Positions 48,008-56,894 are shown, counted from the stretch's first letter. The stretch: DNA of 64,000 nucleotides from Caldilineaceae bacterium (GCA_019637645.1 JAHBVH010000037.1:19330-83329), one strand, 5' to 3'. Program-made: numbers and translations. The notes: generated from the letters alone by a model not told the origin.

Positions 48008-48952
48008 ATGGAACCTATGACCAACGACCATCCTATTGATCGGGCTCAGGCCCAAGCCTTTCTGGACGCCTATCACGCCGACCAAGTCACCGGGGTGACA
48101 CTGATCGGTGCAGGGGCGTGGTCGCGCTGCTTTAGCTTCCACCATCGCGGGCGCGCGTTGGTGATCCGCTTTGGCCGCCACCTAGATGACTTTATCAAGG
48201 ATCAACATGCCTATGGCTACAGCACCCCGGCCTTGCCCATTCCTCAAGTCTTGGCTATCGGCGAAGCCTTAGATGGCTACTACGCTATTTCCACCCGCGC
48301 CTATGGGGTGCCGCTAGAACAGCTTGACCCCGTGGCTTGGCGCGCGGTGGTTCCCACCATGGTCACCACGCTGGAGGCCATGCGCACGGCTGATCTAGCC
48401 AGTCCGGCGGGTTGGGGCGGTTGGGACGGGGCTGGTCATGCGACCGATACCGACTGGCGCAGCAATTTGCTGCGGGTCGGCGAGGAAGATCCCACCAGCC
48501 GTACCGCTGGCTGGCGCGCCCGTTTGGCTAGCGTGCCTATGGGCGAGGCTACCTTTATCTGGGGTTTGGACCTACTGCGGCAAGTGGCCCGGGATGATGT
48601 ACCGCGTGCCTTGCTCCATTGTGATCTGATCAACCGCAATGTTTTGGTGAATGGTGAGCACATCACTGGCGTTTTTGACTGGGGCTGTGCCCGCTATGGG
48701 GATCCCCTCTATGACCTCGCCTGGTTTGAATTTTGGGCCCCTTGGCATCCAAACCTAGACATCGCCTATTTACGGTCGGCTTTAGAACGCGCGTGGCGGT
48801 TGGCGGGCTATCGACCACCTAACCAGGCCGCACGGCTACAAGCTTGTTATTTGCACATTGGTCTTGATCATCTGGCCTATAACGCCTACCTGGGGGATTG
48901 GGCGGCGCTCCAAGCCACGGCTGATCGCATGCGCGCCTTGGTCCCTGCCTGA
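48008..48952 (+). CDS. Aminoglycoside phosphotransferase (APH) family protein
   Basis: 314 residues with a protein-kinase-like fold. The catalytic loop is HCDLINRNVLV and the metal-binding motif FDWGCARYGDPLYDLAWF, the Brenner and DFG-like motifs of APH enzymes. The layout resembles hygromycin-type kinases, but the family also includes choline, homoserine and fructosamine kinases; nothing here shows that it gives resistance. Its end lies 12 bp from that of the convergent ccdA. Confidence 0.8.
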   Translation: MEPMTNDHPIDRAQAQAFLDAYHADQVTGVTLIGAGAWSRCFSFHHRGRALVIRFGRHLDDFIKDQHAYGYSTPALPIPQVLAIGEALDGYYAISTRAYGVPLEQLDPVAWRAVVPTMVTTLEAMRTADLASPAGWGGWDGAGHATDTDWRSNLLRVGEEDPTSRTAGWRARLASVPMGEATFIWGLDLLRQVARDDVPRALLHCDLINRNVLVNGEHITGVFDWGCARYGDPLYDLAWFEFWAPWHPNLDIAYLRSALERAWRLAGYRPPNQAARLQACYLHIGLDHLAYNAYLGDWAALQATADRMRALVPA

Positions 48953-48964
48953 TGCCCTGCCTAG

Positions 48965-49630
48965 TCACCAATGGGGCAAGAGATCCACATAGATACCAAA
49001 GAGCCCAATGAGGACTAACAGTAGCCCGGAAGCCTGGGTAAGCAGCCAATAGTGGCTGGTGAGCCAGCGGGTTAGGTGGCGCTGGAGTGGGTAGGCAAGC
49101 AGGGGAAGCAAGACCAGCGGCCACCCAAAACCCAACCCGAAGGCTAGAAAATAGGTCAAGCTATCGGCCAGCCGGGCAAGGCTCCCCGCCCCTAGCAAAA
49201 AGGCGCTGATGACGACCGGCCCCGTACAGGGGAGGGTCATCGGTCCCAAGAAAAGGCCATAGACAAAGGCGGCGCCATAGGGATTGCGCAGGGCTGGCGT
49301 TTGGGCGGTCGCCAAGCGGTTGAAGGGATTATAGCCTGCAAGCATGAACAATCCTAGCCCAATCACTATGCCATAGATCCCCGGCAAAAGCACAGGCAAA
49401 ATGGTGCTAAAAGAGCGCTGTAACAGGAAAAGGAGCGCACCCAGCCCCAGCATGACCGTAATCACCCCACTGAAAACCAGCAGGCCCAACCACGCGTTTG
49501 CGCCACGTCGCTTGGGTGTTTGCGCATTGCCCGCGAGGAAGGCAATCAGCCCAGGGTAGAGAGGGAGGATACAGACGTTGGTTAAGATCGCACCATTGCC
49601 TAGCACAAATGCCTGCCAATATTGCTCCAT
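48965..49630 (-). CDS. ccdA: Cytochrome c biogenesis protein CcdA-like thiol-disulfide transporter
   Basis: 221 residues with about six membrane helices. The paired cysteines lie in NVCILPLYPG (Cys20) and LPCTGPVV (near residue 140), each at the start of a helix and next to prolines as in CcdA/DsbD membrane domains. It moves reducing power from cytoplasmic thioredoxin to the outside. The gene follows a TlpA-like thioredoxin gene (49713-50393), its probable redox partner. Confidence 0.88.
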   Translation of the reverse strand: MEQYWQAFVLGNGAILTNVCILPLYPGLIAFLAGNAQTPKRRGANAWLGLLVFSGVITVMLGLGALLFLLQRSFSTILPVLLPGIYGIVIGLGLFMLAGYNPFNRLATAQTPALRNPYGAAFVYGLFLGPMTLPCTGPVVISAFLLGAGSLARLADSLTYFLAFGLGFGWPLVLLPLLAYPLQRHLTRWLTSHYWLLTQASGLLLVLIGLFGIYVDLLPHW

Positions 49631-49712
49631 AGTCTTGCTCTATAGGTACTCCCTGAGATGGGTAGAAGATAGAGATAGCTTGGGATAATGACCAAGCAGC
49701 CAGCGTCGCCGC

Positions 49713-50393
49713 TTAGGATTGGGCGAGATTCGCCAAGATTTGCTCACCACTTTCAAAGCCTGTTACCAGATCACCATGCGAACCATCGGGGTAGATCAGA
49801 AAGTGGGGCGTGGCGGGCGGATTGGCAATCGTCTGGCCAAAGGTGGCGGCGAGGGCTTGCACTAGTTCCGGCGTTGCCACGGCAAAGGTCCAATCAAACC
49901 CATGTTCAGCAGCATAGCTGGCTAAGGTCTCGGCTGACAGATCGGTCTCTACGCTGATCGCGACAAAGACAACTTGGCTGGCATCTGCAGCGGTCACCGC
50001 GGCTTTCACATTACTCAACTGCTGACGGCAGTTGGAACACCAAGTTGCCATTGTTTCGACAAAAACGGTCTTGCCAGCGAAGTCGGCCAGGGTAAAGGAC
50101 TTTCCTGTACGGGCATTCACGAGCGCGAGGGTCTGCCAAACGGGTAGTTCGGCCTGCAGGGCCGTCCCATCCTCCGCCATGGACGTTTCAGTCATCAGCA
50201 TGGTGCCGGTTATCAGCATGGTGTCAGTCATCAGTATGGTGCCGGTCATGGGGTGGGTGCCGGCCATAGGTTCTGTCGTTGCGGCCAAGGTGGGTGTGGC
50301 CATGGCTCTTTCTGGCGTGGCGGGCGCGGCACAGGCGGCCAAGAACAAGAGGCCGATCATGGTTGTCAAAAGCCAAGTACGAAATTGCATCAT
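49713..50393 (-). CDS. TlpA/ResA-like thioredoxin-fold lipoprotein
   Basis: About 226 residues. Signal peptide with lipobox LLFLAAC, then a low-complexity Met/Thr-rich linker (units like MLMTGT, encoded by a degenerate 24-bp repeat near 50190-50250), then a thioredoxin-fold domain with active-site TWCSNCRQQ and the cis-Pro region NPPATPHF. It should reduce or oxidise extracytoplasmic thiols using electrons from CcdA. Two ATG codons in a row (50393 and 50390) follow AAGGAG; the upstream open frame is not supported. Divergent from the ECF sigma gene. Confidence 0.85.
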   Translation of the reverse strand: MMQFRTWLLTTMIGLLFLAACAAPATPERAMATPTLAATTEPMAGTHPMTGTILMTDTMLITGTMLMTETSMAEDGTALQAELPVWQTLALVNARTGKSFTLADFAGKTVFVETMATWCSNCRQQLSNVKAAVTAADASQVVFVAISVETDLSAETLASYAAEHGFDWTFAVATPELVQALAATFGQTIANPPATPHFLIYPDGSHGDLVTGFESGEQILANLAQS

Positions 50394-50773
50394 AAACTCC
50401 TTATAACTGAGGTTGCGGCTCACCGCTTCACGGGAACGACAATAAGCACGTTTGGTTAGGCGCTCCATCTTGGTCGGCGCCTGCCAGGATAACAGGCCGT
50501 GCTTACCAAACGCTAGCGTAATTCTTACCAAATTATTACAGCTAGGCGCTACGCTGTTGGCTATGTGGAAAAGGGCTTTGATATGTACGGATCGCCGCCG
50601 GATGCAGGCGCTTGTCACCAAAGGAGGGGCCTAGTTGACATACCTAATCGGAAGTCCCCTATGGCAGCTATGATTCACCTACAAACGTGGGGTCGAGTCC
50701 GACCATTGCCCGGTTGTAAACAACCTTGCATGGTCTTGTGTACGATTCTGCCAATCAACCAAAGGCGACCATT

Positions 50774-51316
50774 GTGAAGCATGAGGCCCTTGTGGAAGCG
50801 ACAACAACCGACGAGCCCGCGGTCTGGGTGGAAGAGCTCTATGCTGCCTATGCCACAGCGGTTAGTGTCTATATTCACAGTCTGGTCCATGATTGGGCAC
50901 TTGCCCACGATTGTACACAAGAGACCTTTCTCCAGCTCTACCAGACGCGGACGCGGCTGCAGGGCGTTGCTAACCGGCGCGCCTGGCTTTACCGCATTGC
51001 GAGCCATGTGGCGCTCAATACGTTGAAGCGCCGTCGCCGCTTTGCTTGGCTGCCCTGGACACCCGCCGTGGATCGACTTCACGGGGGCGGGAACGATCCA
51101 GCCGCCGCCATGGACAGCCGCGATGCGGTTGCTGCCGCGTTGGCTGCCGTGCCAGAACATTATCGGGCTCCCCTGTTGCTCTATACGGTTTATGGCTTTA
51201 GCACCCGTGAGATAGCCGAGATGCTGACCGTGAGTGTGGATACCGTAAAACAGCGGCTCCACCGCGCTCGCGAACAATTTCGCCAAGCCTATGCGCAGGC
51301 CCATGACGAGCCCTGA
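50774..51316 (+). CDS. ECF RNA polymerase sigma factor
   Basis: About 180 residues (GTG 50774 preceded by AAAGGCG; an in-frame TTG at 50726 is possible). Region 2 includes VEELYAAYATAVSVYIHSLVHDWALAHDCTQETFLQLY and region 4 VPEHYRAPLLLYTVYGFSTREIAEMLTVSVDTVKQRLHRARE, both clear. It overlaps or abuts the anti-sigma gene that follows. Divergent from tlpA-ccdA. Confidence 0.9.
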   Translation: MKHEALVEATTTDEPAVWVEELYAAYATAVSVYIHSLVHDWALAHDCTQETFLQLYQTRTRLQGVANRRAWLYRIASHVALNTLKRRRRFAWLPWTPAVDRLHGGGNDPAAAMDSRDAVAAALAAVPEHYRAPLLLYTVYGFSTREIAEMLTVSVDTVKQRLHRAREQFRQAYAQAHDEP

Positions 51317-51416
51317 CGAAGGTGTCCGTTCCGCTGCCGGGACGGGCCAGCGCAATTTGCCTGCCGTGGCTGCACCCAGTCGCAGGGCACCCATCGAAGG
51401 CCAAGGAGTGACGACT

Positions 51417-51878
51417 ATGTCAAAACACCAAGCAATCCAAGCCTTGCTTGCCCACTACGATGAACTCGATGCCGCTACTCGCCAACAAGTTGAGGAGCAC
51501 CTGGCAAGCTGTCCAACCTGTGCCGCTACACGCACCGCATACCAGCTCGCGGATCAGCAACTGCGGGATTGGGCCACCCAGCAGGAAGCCACCCTACGCG
51601 GCCAAGGGCTGGCCAGCACCTTACGGTCGTCCCGCGTTGGTCACTTGTCTCAACCCGCCACGCATGCCCGTGGCCGCCATCCGTTGGCCTATCTCCGCGC
51701 ACCCCTCTTGCAGACGGCGGGAGCGGCTCTCCTCTTGTTGCTGTTGACGTTCCTGCTACTCAGCTTTAGCAGTTGGCTCCCGCTCGCGGCACCGGTGCGC
51801 GCGGCCACGCCAACCGTTAACTCGCCTTTGGTTGTGCCAACCCTAACCCAAACCCCAAGTGCCTTTGATGGCCCATGA
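51417..51878 (+). CDS. Zinc-binding (ZAS-type) anti-sigma factor
   Basis: 153 residues. The N-terminal HLASCPTC (His-x3-Cys-x2-Cys) is the anti-sigma zinc motif; a single membrane segment (about residues 97-125) follows, then a short extracytoplasmic tail. ATG 51417 follows AAGGAGTG. It should hold the preceding ECF factor at the membrane. ZAS proteins often release sigma when their thiols are oxidised, which would fit the neighbouring thiol-redox genes. Confidence 0.85.
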   Translation: MSKHQAIQALLAHYDELDAATRQQVEEHLASCPTCAATRTAYQLADQQLRDWATQQEATLRGQGLASTLRSSRVGHLSQPATHARGRHPLAYLRAPLLQTAGAALLLLLLTFLLLSFSSWLPLAAPVRAATPTVNSPLVVPTLTQTPSAFDGP

Positions 51879-51932
51879 GAGCCTGCCTCATTTGCCCGGC
51901 TGTCAGCAAAGAAGTCTCTTCTCCCAGTCTCC

Positions 51933-51962
51933 TTGGCAGGCGATTGGGATGAATGTTATGAT
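51933..51962 (+). promoter_or_regulatory. Promoter of the dehydratase gene
   Basis: TTGGCA (51933-51938), 18-bp spacer, TATGAT (51957-51962). The -10 box overlaps a small palindrome ATGATAAGCATCAT, a possible operator. Expected start near 51969, 36 nt before the ATG. Confidence 0.5.
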
Positions 51963-52004
51963 AAGCATCATCCCAACAAAATCACCAATCAGGAGGAACT
52001 GTTT

Positions 52005-53144
52005 ATGAAGATCACGAATATCGAGTGCTACCCGGTGTGGGGTGGTGCGCGTAATTTCTTGTTTGTTGTGGTTGACACAGATGAAGGGATTTCCGGTGTC
52101 GGCGAAGCGGGCATTACGGGGCGCGAATTGGCCGTGATGGGCGCGGTTGAACATTTCAAGCCCTTACTCATTGGTCAAGATCCAGGTCGGATCGAACATA
52201 TCTGGCAGTTGCTCTTCCGGGGTGGTTTCTTCCCGGCCCAACGGATTCTCACCTCGGCCATGGCGGCCATTGATATTGCCCTCTGGGACATTAAAGGGAA
52301 AGCGCTTGGGGTGCCGATCTACGACCTGCTAGGTGGCAAGGTGCGCGACAAGGTGGTCTGCTATCCCCACAATCGCGGCCATGCGCTCGAAGTTGCGCCG
52401 TTGGTTGAATCTTGCCTAGAGACCAAAGAAGCGGGTTGGAAGTTTGTCCGCTGGGGCTTACCGCAAGATGGCAACCTTCTGGAGCCACGCCAAGCGGTGC
52501 TTACCGCGATCAAGCAATTTCATGCCGTGCGCGAAGCGGTGGGTGACGCGATCGAGCTTACCTTCGATGTTCACACGCGGCTGGACTTGCCCGATGTGAT
52601 TTGGCTCTGCCGCGAGATCGAGTCGACGCGACCCTTCTTTATTGAAGATCCGTTGCGCTGCGAAAATCCCAATTCCTTCAAAACCTTGCGCCCGCGCGTA
52701 CACGTACCACTGGCCGCAGGCGAACAATTTAGCTCCAAATGGGAATTCCGCGAGTTGATCGAGGAAGAATGGATTGACTATGCCCGGATCGACTTGTGCA
52801 TCGCCGGTGGTATTACTGAGGCGAAAAAGATCGCAGGCTGGTGTGAGACTCACTATATTAAGCTAGCTGTCCACAATCCTCTTGGGCCGATTTCGTCGGC
52901 GGCTTGTTTACAGCTCAACATGGCTACACCCAACTTTGGCGTGCAAGAACAGCCCCGCAAACCCAGCGAAGTCTTAGCGGATGTGGTGCCGGTGCAGCCG
53001 AAATGGGAAGATGGTTATCTGATCCCGACTGACTTGCCTGGGTTGGGTATTGAGTTTGACCGCGAAGCGGCCAAGAAACATCCCTTCCAACAAGCAGAAT
53101 TGCCTACCCTCCAACGGTTGGATGGCTCATTGACCAACTGGTAG
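52005..53144 (+). CDS. Mandelate racemase/enolase superfamily protein, galactonate-dehydratase-like
   Basis: 379 residues. The N-terminal capping domain (MKITNIECYPVWGG) is followed by a TIM barrel with the metal-ligand series TFDVHTRLD, FIEDPLRCEN and LAAGEQFSS, and a barrel-end His in LAVHNPLGPISSA. The pattern fits acid-sugar dehydratases (GalD/ManD-like), which form 2-keto-3-deoxy sugar acids. The substrate is not certain. ATG 52005 has a strong AGGAGG 8 nt upstream. A perfect terminator hairpin follows (53221-53261). Confidence 0.85.
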   Translation: MKITNIECYPVWGGARNFLFVVVDTDEGISGVGEAGITGRELAVMGAVEHFKPLLIGQDPGRIEHIWQLLFRGGFFPAQRILTSAMAAIDIALWDIKGKALGVPIYDLLGGKVRDKVVCYPHNRGHALEVAPLVESCLETKEAGWKFVRWGLPQDGNLLEPRQAVLTAIKQFHAVREAVGDAIELTFDVHTRLDLPDVIWLCREIESTRPFFIEDPLRCENPNSFKTLRPRVHVPLAAGEQFSSKWEFRELIEEEWIDYARIDLCIAGGITEAKKIAGWCETHYIKLAVHNPLGPISSAACLQLNMATPNFGVQEQPRKPSEVLADVVPVQPKWEDGYLIPTDLPGLGIEFDREAAKKHPFQQAELPTLQRLDGSLTNW

Positions 53145-53220
53145 TCCGCTGCCTGGACGTAGGTAGTCCCAAGTCTCTCTGGTCTTTCTGCCAGGAGGCG
53201 AAAAACGGGGCGGACGCGAA

Positions 53221-53261
53221 AAACGGGGCGTTGTCATGGAACCCATGGCAACGCCCCGTTT
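53221..53261. terminator. Bidirectional intrinsic terminator
   Basis: AAACGGGGCGTTG (53221-53233) pairs with CAACGCCCCGTTT (53249-53261), with further CATGG/CCATG pairing inside; A- and T-rich flanks on both sides. It separates the plus-strand dehydratase from the minus-strand small protein. The segment GCGAAAAACGGGGCG is also directly repeated (about 53198-53231). Confidence 0.85.
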
Positions 53262-53282
53262 GTTTTGTCAAACGAATAGCGC

Positions 53283-53495
53283 TTAGGCTGGCACGATGAG
53301 TGAGCGCTGAAGGCGACCATAGAAAAAGAGCAAGGCGCTAATCATGCCGTTACAAAGCAGCCAGATCGCCAACACTAAGGGTAGTTCAGCAGGGGTGCTC
53401 ATCCCGTAGCGTAAGACGGCCAGCAAGGTGATCAGTGCGCATAGCCCGCCAAGAACCAGAGGATGATTTCGGTTATTCATCAATCGCGTCAACAT
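53283..53495 (-). CDS. Small two-helix membrane protein
   Basis: 70 residues. Two hydrophobic segments (about 14-27 and 36-58) separated by a short loop; a basic N-terminus. It has a good ribosome-binding site, AAGGAG, 8 nt upstream on the minus strand and its own terminator, so I think it is real. No family recognised. Confidence 0.55.
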   Translation of the reverse strand: MLTRLMNNRNHPLVLGGLCALITLLAVLRYGMSTPAELPLVLAIWLLCNGMISALLFFYGRLQRSLIVPA

Positions 53496-53669
53496 ATACG
53501 CACTCCTTTTTTCTCTGTAAGCTGTTGTGAGCAGTCTAGCAAAAACTAGGCTTTTACCTTAGTCGCTTTTGAAAATTATCAAATCATAAATATAGCTTAT
53601 TTACAAGTAATTTACATCTGGCATTGTATTACAAAGTCCTGCCTGCCACATCAAACATATGATGTAAAA

Positions 53670-54587
53670 TTAGCTTACAATGTTCAATTGCTCAGTAGGC
53701 GCCAGCGACTTAGGGCACCGATAAGGAAAAGCGTTCAACAAGGGGGCTAGATCGCGCACCACGCCCCGCCGCCCCTCGCTTTGCCACCACCGCTCTCCTT
53801 CGGCTAGCGTCGTGACAAATTCCAGCTGCACGCCGAGATAGGCTGCCCAATCCAACCATTTGGCTGGTGCATTAATATAGCCATCATCATAGGCGGCCCA
53901 CGGTATGCCATAGGCTTGGGCAAGGATCGCCCCGTGCAAACTGCCGGTTAGGATAAATCCAGCACCGGCAAGCCGCGCAATGGTAGGCCAAGTGGTATAG
54001 GGGTGGATGCCAAAGCGTAGCCATCCGTAACCAAGCGATAGAAATTGCCGCTGCCAACCGGGCTGTCCTAGGCCCTGGCGCTGAAAGACTTGGGTTTGTA
54101 ACAGTTCGTCGCAACCGGTTAGGCGACAGCGCGCTGGCGCCGTCATGAGCCGCGTGCGTAGCAGATGAGGCATAACGAGTGTGCGGCCATGCGATGCGTG
54201 GGGGCGTGGTGCCAACTGTGGCAGCAAGAGGGCCGGATCACCCAAAGGAGTATCGTCTGGCAACCCCAAGCCAGCTACCGTATGCGGACCACGAACCGCA
54301 TGGATCCGCACTTGCGACAGGAGCGCCGCGGGCGGACAAACGCCTTTCCAGCCACAGCCCCAGACATCTACGGGCAAACAAATGGCGCTTAGATCTTCCT
54401 TGGTGAGGAGCGAACCAATCATCAGCAGCGTGTGTGTTGAATTTTGCGCTTGGTCGGCGGGGTCATGGGTCGAACGATAGGTGCAGCCTAAGGCATCTAG
54501 CAGAATCGGCACTAATGTATCACCGAAATTGCCAATCAGTTGATTTTCTTTCCAATAATAAGCGCGTACAAATGGTTTAGCGTTCAT
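53670..54587 (-). CDS. Polysaccharide pyruvyl transferase family protein
   Basis: 305 residues. N-terminal NFGDTLVPILL (the GN-GD motif), a central LGDPALLLP and HAVRGP, and near the C-terminus TGSLHGAILAQAYGIPWAAYDDG, the family's SxHG motif with its GIPW follow-up. Members transfer pyruvate from PEP to sugar residues of surface polysaccharides. Last gene of the minus-strand cassette with the PqqD-like and HprK-like genes. The 3' flank (53545-53669) is notably AT-rich. Confidence 0.8.
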   Translation of the reverse strand: MNAKPFVRAYYWKENQLIGNFGDTLVPILLDALGCTYRSTHDPADQAQNSTHTLLMIGSLLTKEDLSAICLPVDVWGCGWKGVCPPAALLSQVRIHAVRGPHTVAGLGLPDDTPLGDPALLLPQLAPRPHASHGRTLVMPHLLRTRLMTAPARCRLTGCDELLQTQVFQRQGLGQPGWQRQFLSLGYGWLRFGIHPYTTWPTIARLAGAGFILTGSLHGAILAQAYGIPWAAYDDGYINAPAKWLDWAAYLGVQLEFVTTLAEGERWWQSEGRRGVVRDLAPLLNAFPYRCPKSLAPTEQLNIVS

Positions 54588-54636
54588 GAAACGATTGCCT
54601 ACTCATTCTACCGTAGCCACTGTGGGTTTCCGCCAT

Positions 54637-54978
54637 TCATTGGCCCGCGGCCCGCCGTCGCTGGATTGCTCGTCTGGCCATCTGCGTCCAACCTAGTGTT
54701 TGAACGGCGCGTGCGTAGGTCATATTTTCTGGGCGCACTCGATAAATTAGCGCAGGTTCAGGCGATTGTTGGATCGGGCTCGCGGCCTCTTGGAGCCGTT
54801 TAAACCAATCGGCATCTTCCCCACATAGCAAGGATGGGTCAAAGCGCCCAACGGTTTGAAACATCCCGCGCCGACAGAGCATACTGCCCATATTGAGGAT
54901 AAAACGCGGCGGTAGGTCGGGGGCGCGGTCCAATGCGGGTGAGGCATCAATCACGCTGATCAAAGGCGCTTTAGTCAT
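54637..54978 (-). pseudogene. Internally deleted family-2 glycosyltransferase
   Basis: 113 residues starting at ATG 54978, which overlaps the end of the HprK-like gene (ATGACTAA). The N-terminus MTKAPLISVI is the standard beginning of GT2 enzymes, but after ten residues the sequence jumps to what is normally their C-terminal half (ILNMGSMLCRRGMFQTVGRFDPSLLCGEDADWFKRL, then YRVRPENMT). The UDP-sugar-binding half, including the DxD motif, is missing. Either it is a decayed gene, still in frame, or a trimmed domain with another role. Confidence 0.65.
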
Positions 54979-56050
54979 GGCACGCGGCATCCTCGATGGC
55001 CGCGGCCACGACCGTGGGGATACCGGCTAAATCGCTGCCCAAATTGAGCTGATAGCAGGGCACTTGCCGCACCAACGCAGTCATCATCTGCACCTCTTGC
55101 TGGACAGCTCCTGGTTGGTAGACCAGGGTGCTGGTAACAAAGTCGCGCAGGAGCTTTGTCCGTGCCACTGGTGCCAAGGCGCTTGCTTGCGTTCCTGCCA
55201 CATGGGCTAGCAGGAGCACGCGGATCGGCAGCGGGGAGATGAGCTGCTGGGGCGCGAACGCATGAACATGGACAAGCGCTTTTTCGCTAGCGGTTTCATG
55301 CCCATTGCGAACCTGTGCCAGCAGCTTCGGGAAATGTGCCATCTGGGCTAGATGTAATTTAGCTGAATCATAGATACAATAAGCTTGGGGTTTGGGGTGG
55401 AGAGATAGCAAGCAACGATCATCGGAAAGATAATGCATGCCTGCTTGAAGACAGGCCAGGGTTGTGGTCGATTTGCCCGCGCCGGCTTTGCCAATAATGA
55501 GCGCCGCCCCGGCGGCCGTTCCCACGGCACCCGCATGAATCAGCCCCAAGCCACGTTCACGTAGCCACCAATGGAGCAATACCTTGAGCGGCGCGGCCCG
55601 TTCGTATGCACGCAGTGCTTGGACTTGTTCGATCCAGTAAAAGCCGCAGGCTTGTTGCCGGTCGAGCACACTGATCGCATTCACATCTGGTTGAACCGCC
55701 GTGAGGATCGCTTCGTCACTCAACATTGGCACTTCACCCCGGAGTCCAAGCTCCGCAGGTAGCCACGACATTGGTGGCTGAGTTCTCGTTGAATAGCCAT
55801 CCCACAAATAGAGGATCAGATCGGGTTTGGCGACGGCTGGAATGGCGAGATGGGCCAAGCCTGCTGTGAGCCAAGGTACCAATGTTGGGCCAGCAAAACA
55901 GAGCTGGATCGTAACGCCAGCAATGCGATAGTAGGTTGAGATACGTCCCACTTTTGCCGCGGCCGCGCCATACGCCGCGTGGAGTTGCGCACAGAACGCG
56001 CGCGGATCGCCCTTTGCTGTGCCCAGTGTCTGAGGGTGTAATAGGGTCAC
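54971..56050 (-). CDS. HPr kinase-like P-loop protein
   Basis: 359 residues. Walker A GKAGAGKS (residues 187-194) follows IHAGAVG, and YLSDDRCLL follows about 20 residues later; this spacing is that of the HprK/PEPCK-like kinases. The N-terminal half (1-180) has no motif I know. Related proteins occur in lasso-peptide and other RiPP clusters, and beside PqqD proteins, where some phosphorylate a peptide. It starts 11 bp after the PqqD-like gene and overlaps the truncated GT gene. Confidence 0.75.
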   Translation of the reverse strand: MTLLHPQTLGTAKGDPRAFCAQLHAAYGAAAAKVGRISTYYRIAGVTIQLCFAGPTLVPWLTAGLAHLAIPAVAKPDLILYLWDGYSTRTQPPMSWLPAELGLRGEVPMLSDEAILTAVQPDVNAISVLDRQQACGFYWIEQVQALRAYERAAPLKVLLHWWLRERGLGLIHAGAVGTAAGAALIIGKAGAGKSTTTLACLQAGMHYLSDDRCLLSLHPKPQAYCIYDSAKLHLAQMAHFPKLLAQVRNGHETASEKALVHVHAFAPQQLISPLPIRVLLLAHVAGTQASALAPVARTKLLRDFVTSTLVYQPGAVQQEVQMMTALVRQVPCYQLNLGSDLAGIPTVVAAAIEDAACHD

Positions 56051-56061
56051 GGTTACTCGGC

Positions 56062-56481
56062 TTACACCTTGGCTGCTGGCCAGCCCGATTTGTCTACCTC
56101 ATGAATCGGATCGAGCAGCAAGAGATCTTGGATATCCGTATACTCTTCTAGCACGGGTGGCACAAAAGCTACCGACTTTGACGCCATCGGCGCGAGTGGC
56201 GGGAGTGTTTGGGCTTCAGCAGTCGCAACAACGACCTCACCTTGGGCGAGCTGGCCGATAAACTGGCGAATGGCCGCCTCGATCTCTTCTTGTTCACCGC
56301 TATACTGGGCCATAATATGGTTGACAATGGCTGGCGTCGCATAGCCTTCACCGAGCAATAGCCAAATCTGATTTGCCGTATCCCGTAGGCTGTAATAGGT
56401 ACCTGTCTCGAAGTCGATGATGATCGTCTCATCATCCAGCATTTCATGCACAATCCGTGGTGTGTTAATTCGATAATTCAT
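56062..56481 (-). CDS. PqqD family peptide-binding (RRE-type) protein
   Basis: About 139 residues. Residues 10-80 form the PqqD-like winged-helix pattern: MLDDETIIIDFETGTYYSLRDTANQIWLLLGEG...IVNHIMAQY. Such domains bind the leader peptide of RiPP precursors and hand it to a modifying enzyme. The C-terminal 50 residues are not part of the domain. ATG 56481 follows AGGTAGAG; in-frame upstream starts (56547 ATG, 56589 GTG) would add 22-36 residues. A strong promoter lies at 56637-56665. Confidence 0.8.
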   Translation of the reverse strand: MNYRINTPRIVHEMLDDETIIIDFETGTYYSLRDTANQIWLLLGEGYATPAIVNHIMAQYSGEQEEIEAAIRQFIGQLAQGEVVVATAEAQTLPPLAPMASKSVAFVPPVLEEYTDIQDLLLLDPIHEVDKSGWPAAKV

Positions 56482-56894
56482 AGTGTCTCTACCTGATTCG
56501 GGCTTACGTTTTGTAGACGAGTCGTGTGGGTGATGAGTACTGTACATATGATTGAGGGATAGGTACTGCCCAACTGTGTCAGAAGACACTAGGCAGGCAC
56601 GGAAGCTGTACTTGGATAGCAGTGCTATTTCCAGTAAGTATAGAGAGGAAAAAGGAGGCTGTCAATAGTGTAAGGATAATTATCGACAGATTTACGTACA
56701 TTTGAAGAGTACAGATCTAGTCAAAAGCGGCTAGCTGAATGATGGGGATACGTCATATTGCGGGGCTGTTAGCCATAAAAGACCGTTGCTGAAGATAGGA
56801 CGCGGATTGGCGCAGATCGACGCAGATTTTTCTTAGGGGCTGTTTCAAAAGGTGGTTGACTCGTCCACACCAGACCGTTGCTGAATCCGCGTTC
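56482..56894. other. Gene-free region before the PqqD cassette
   Basis: 413 bp. It contains the PqqD-cassette promoter and leader (56482-56665) and a palindromic repeat region (56794-56899). I looked on both strands for a short peptide gene with a ribosome-binding site that could be a RiPP precursor and found none that I would defend. Confidence 0.5.
56637..56665 (-). promoter_or_regulatory. Promoter of the PqqD/HprK cassette
   Basis: Minus strand: perfect TTGACA (56665-56660), 17-bp spacer, TATACT (56642-56637). Expected start near 56630, giving a leader of about 150 nt before ATG 56481. Confidence 0.75.

Noticed and set aside
48008..48952. Antibiotic-resistance gene
   Set aside because: It belongs to the broad APH kinase family, but nothing in the sequence or context indicates an antibiotic substrate.
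50680..50730. tRNA remnant (a GGTCGAGTCC loop-like sequence)
   Set aside because: No cloverleaf can be drawn; anticodon and acceptor arms are missing.
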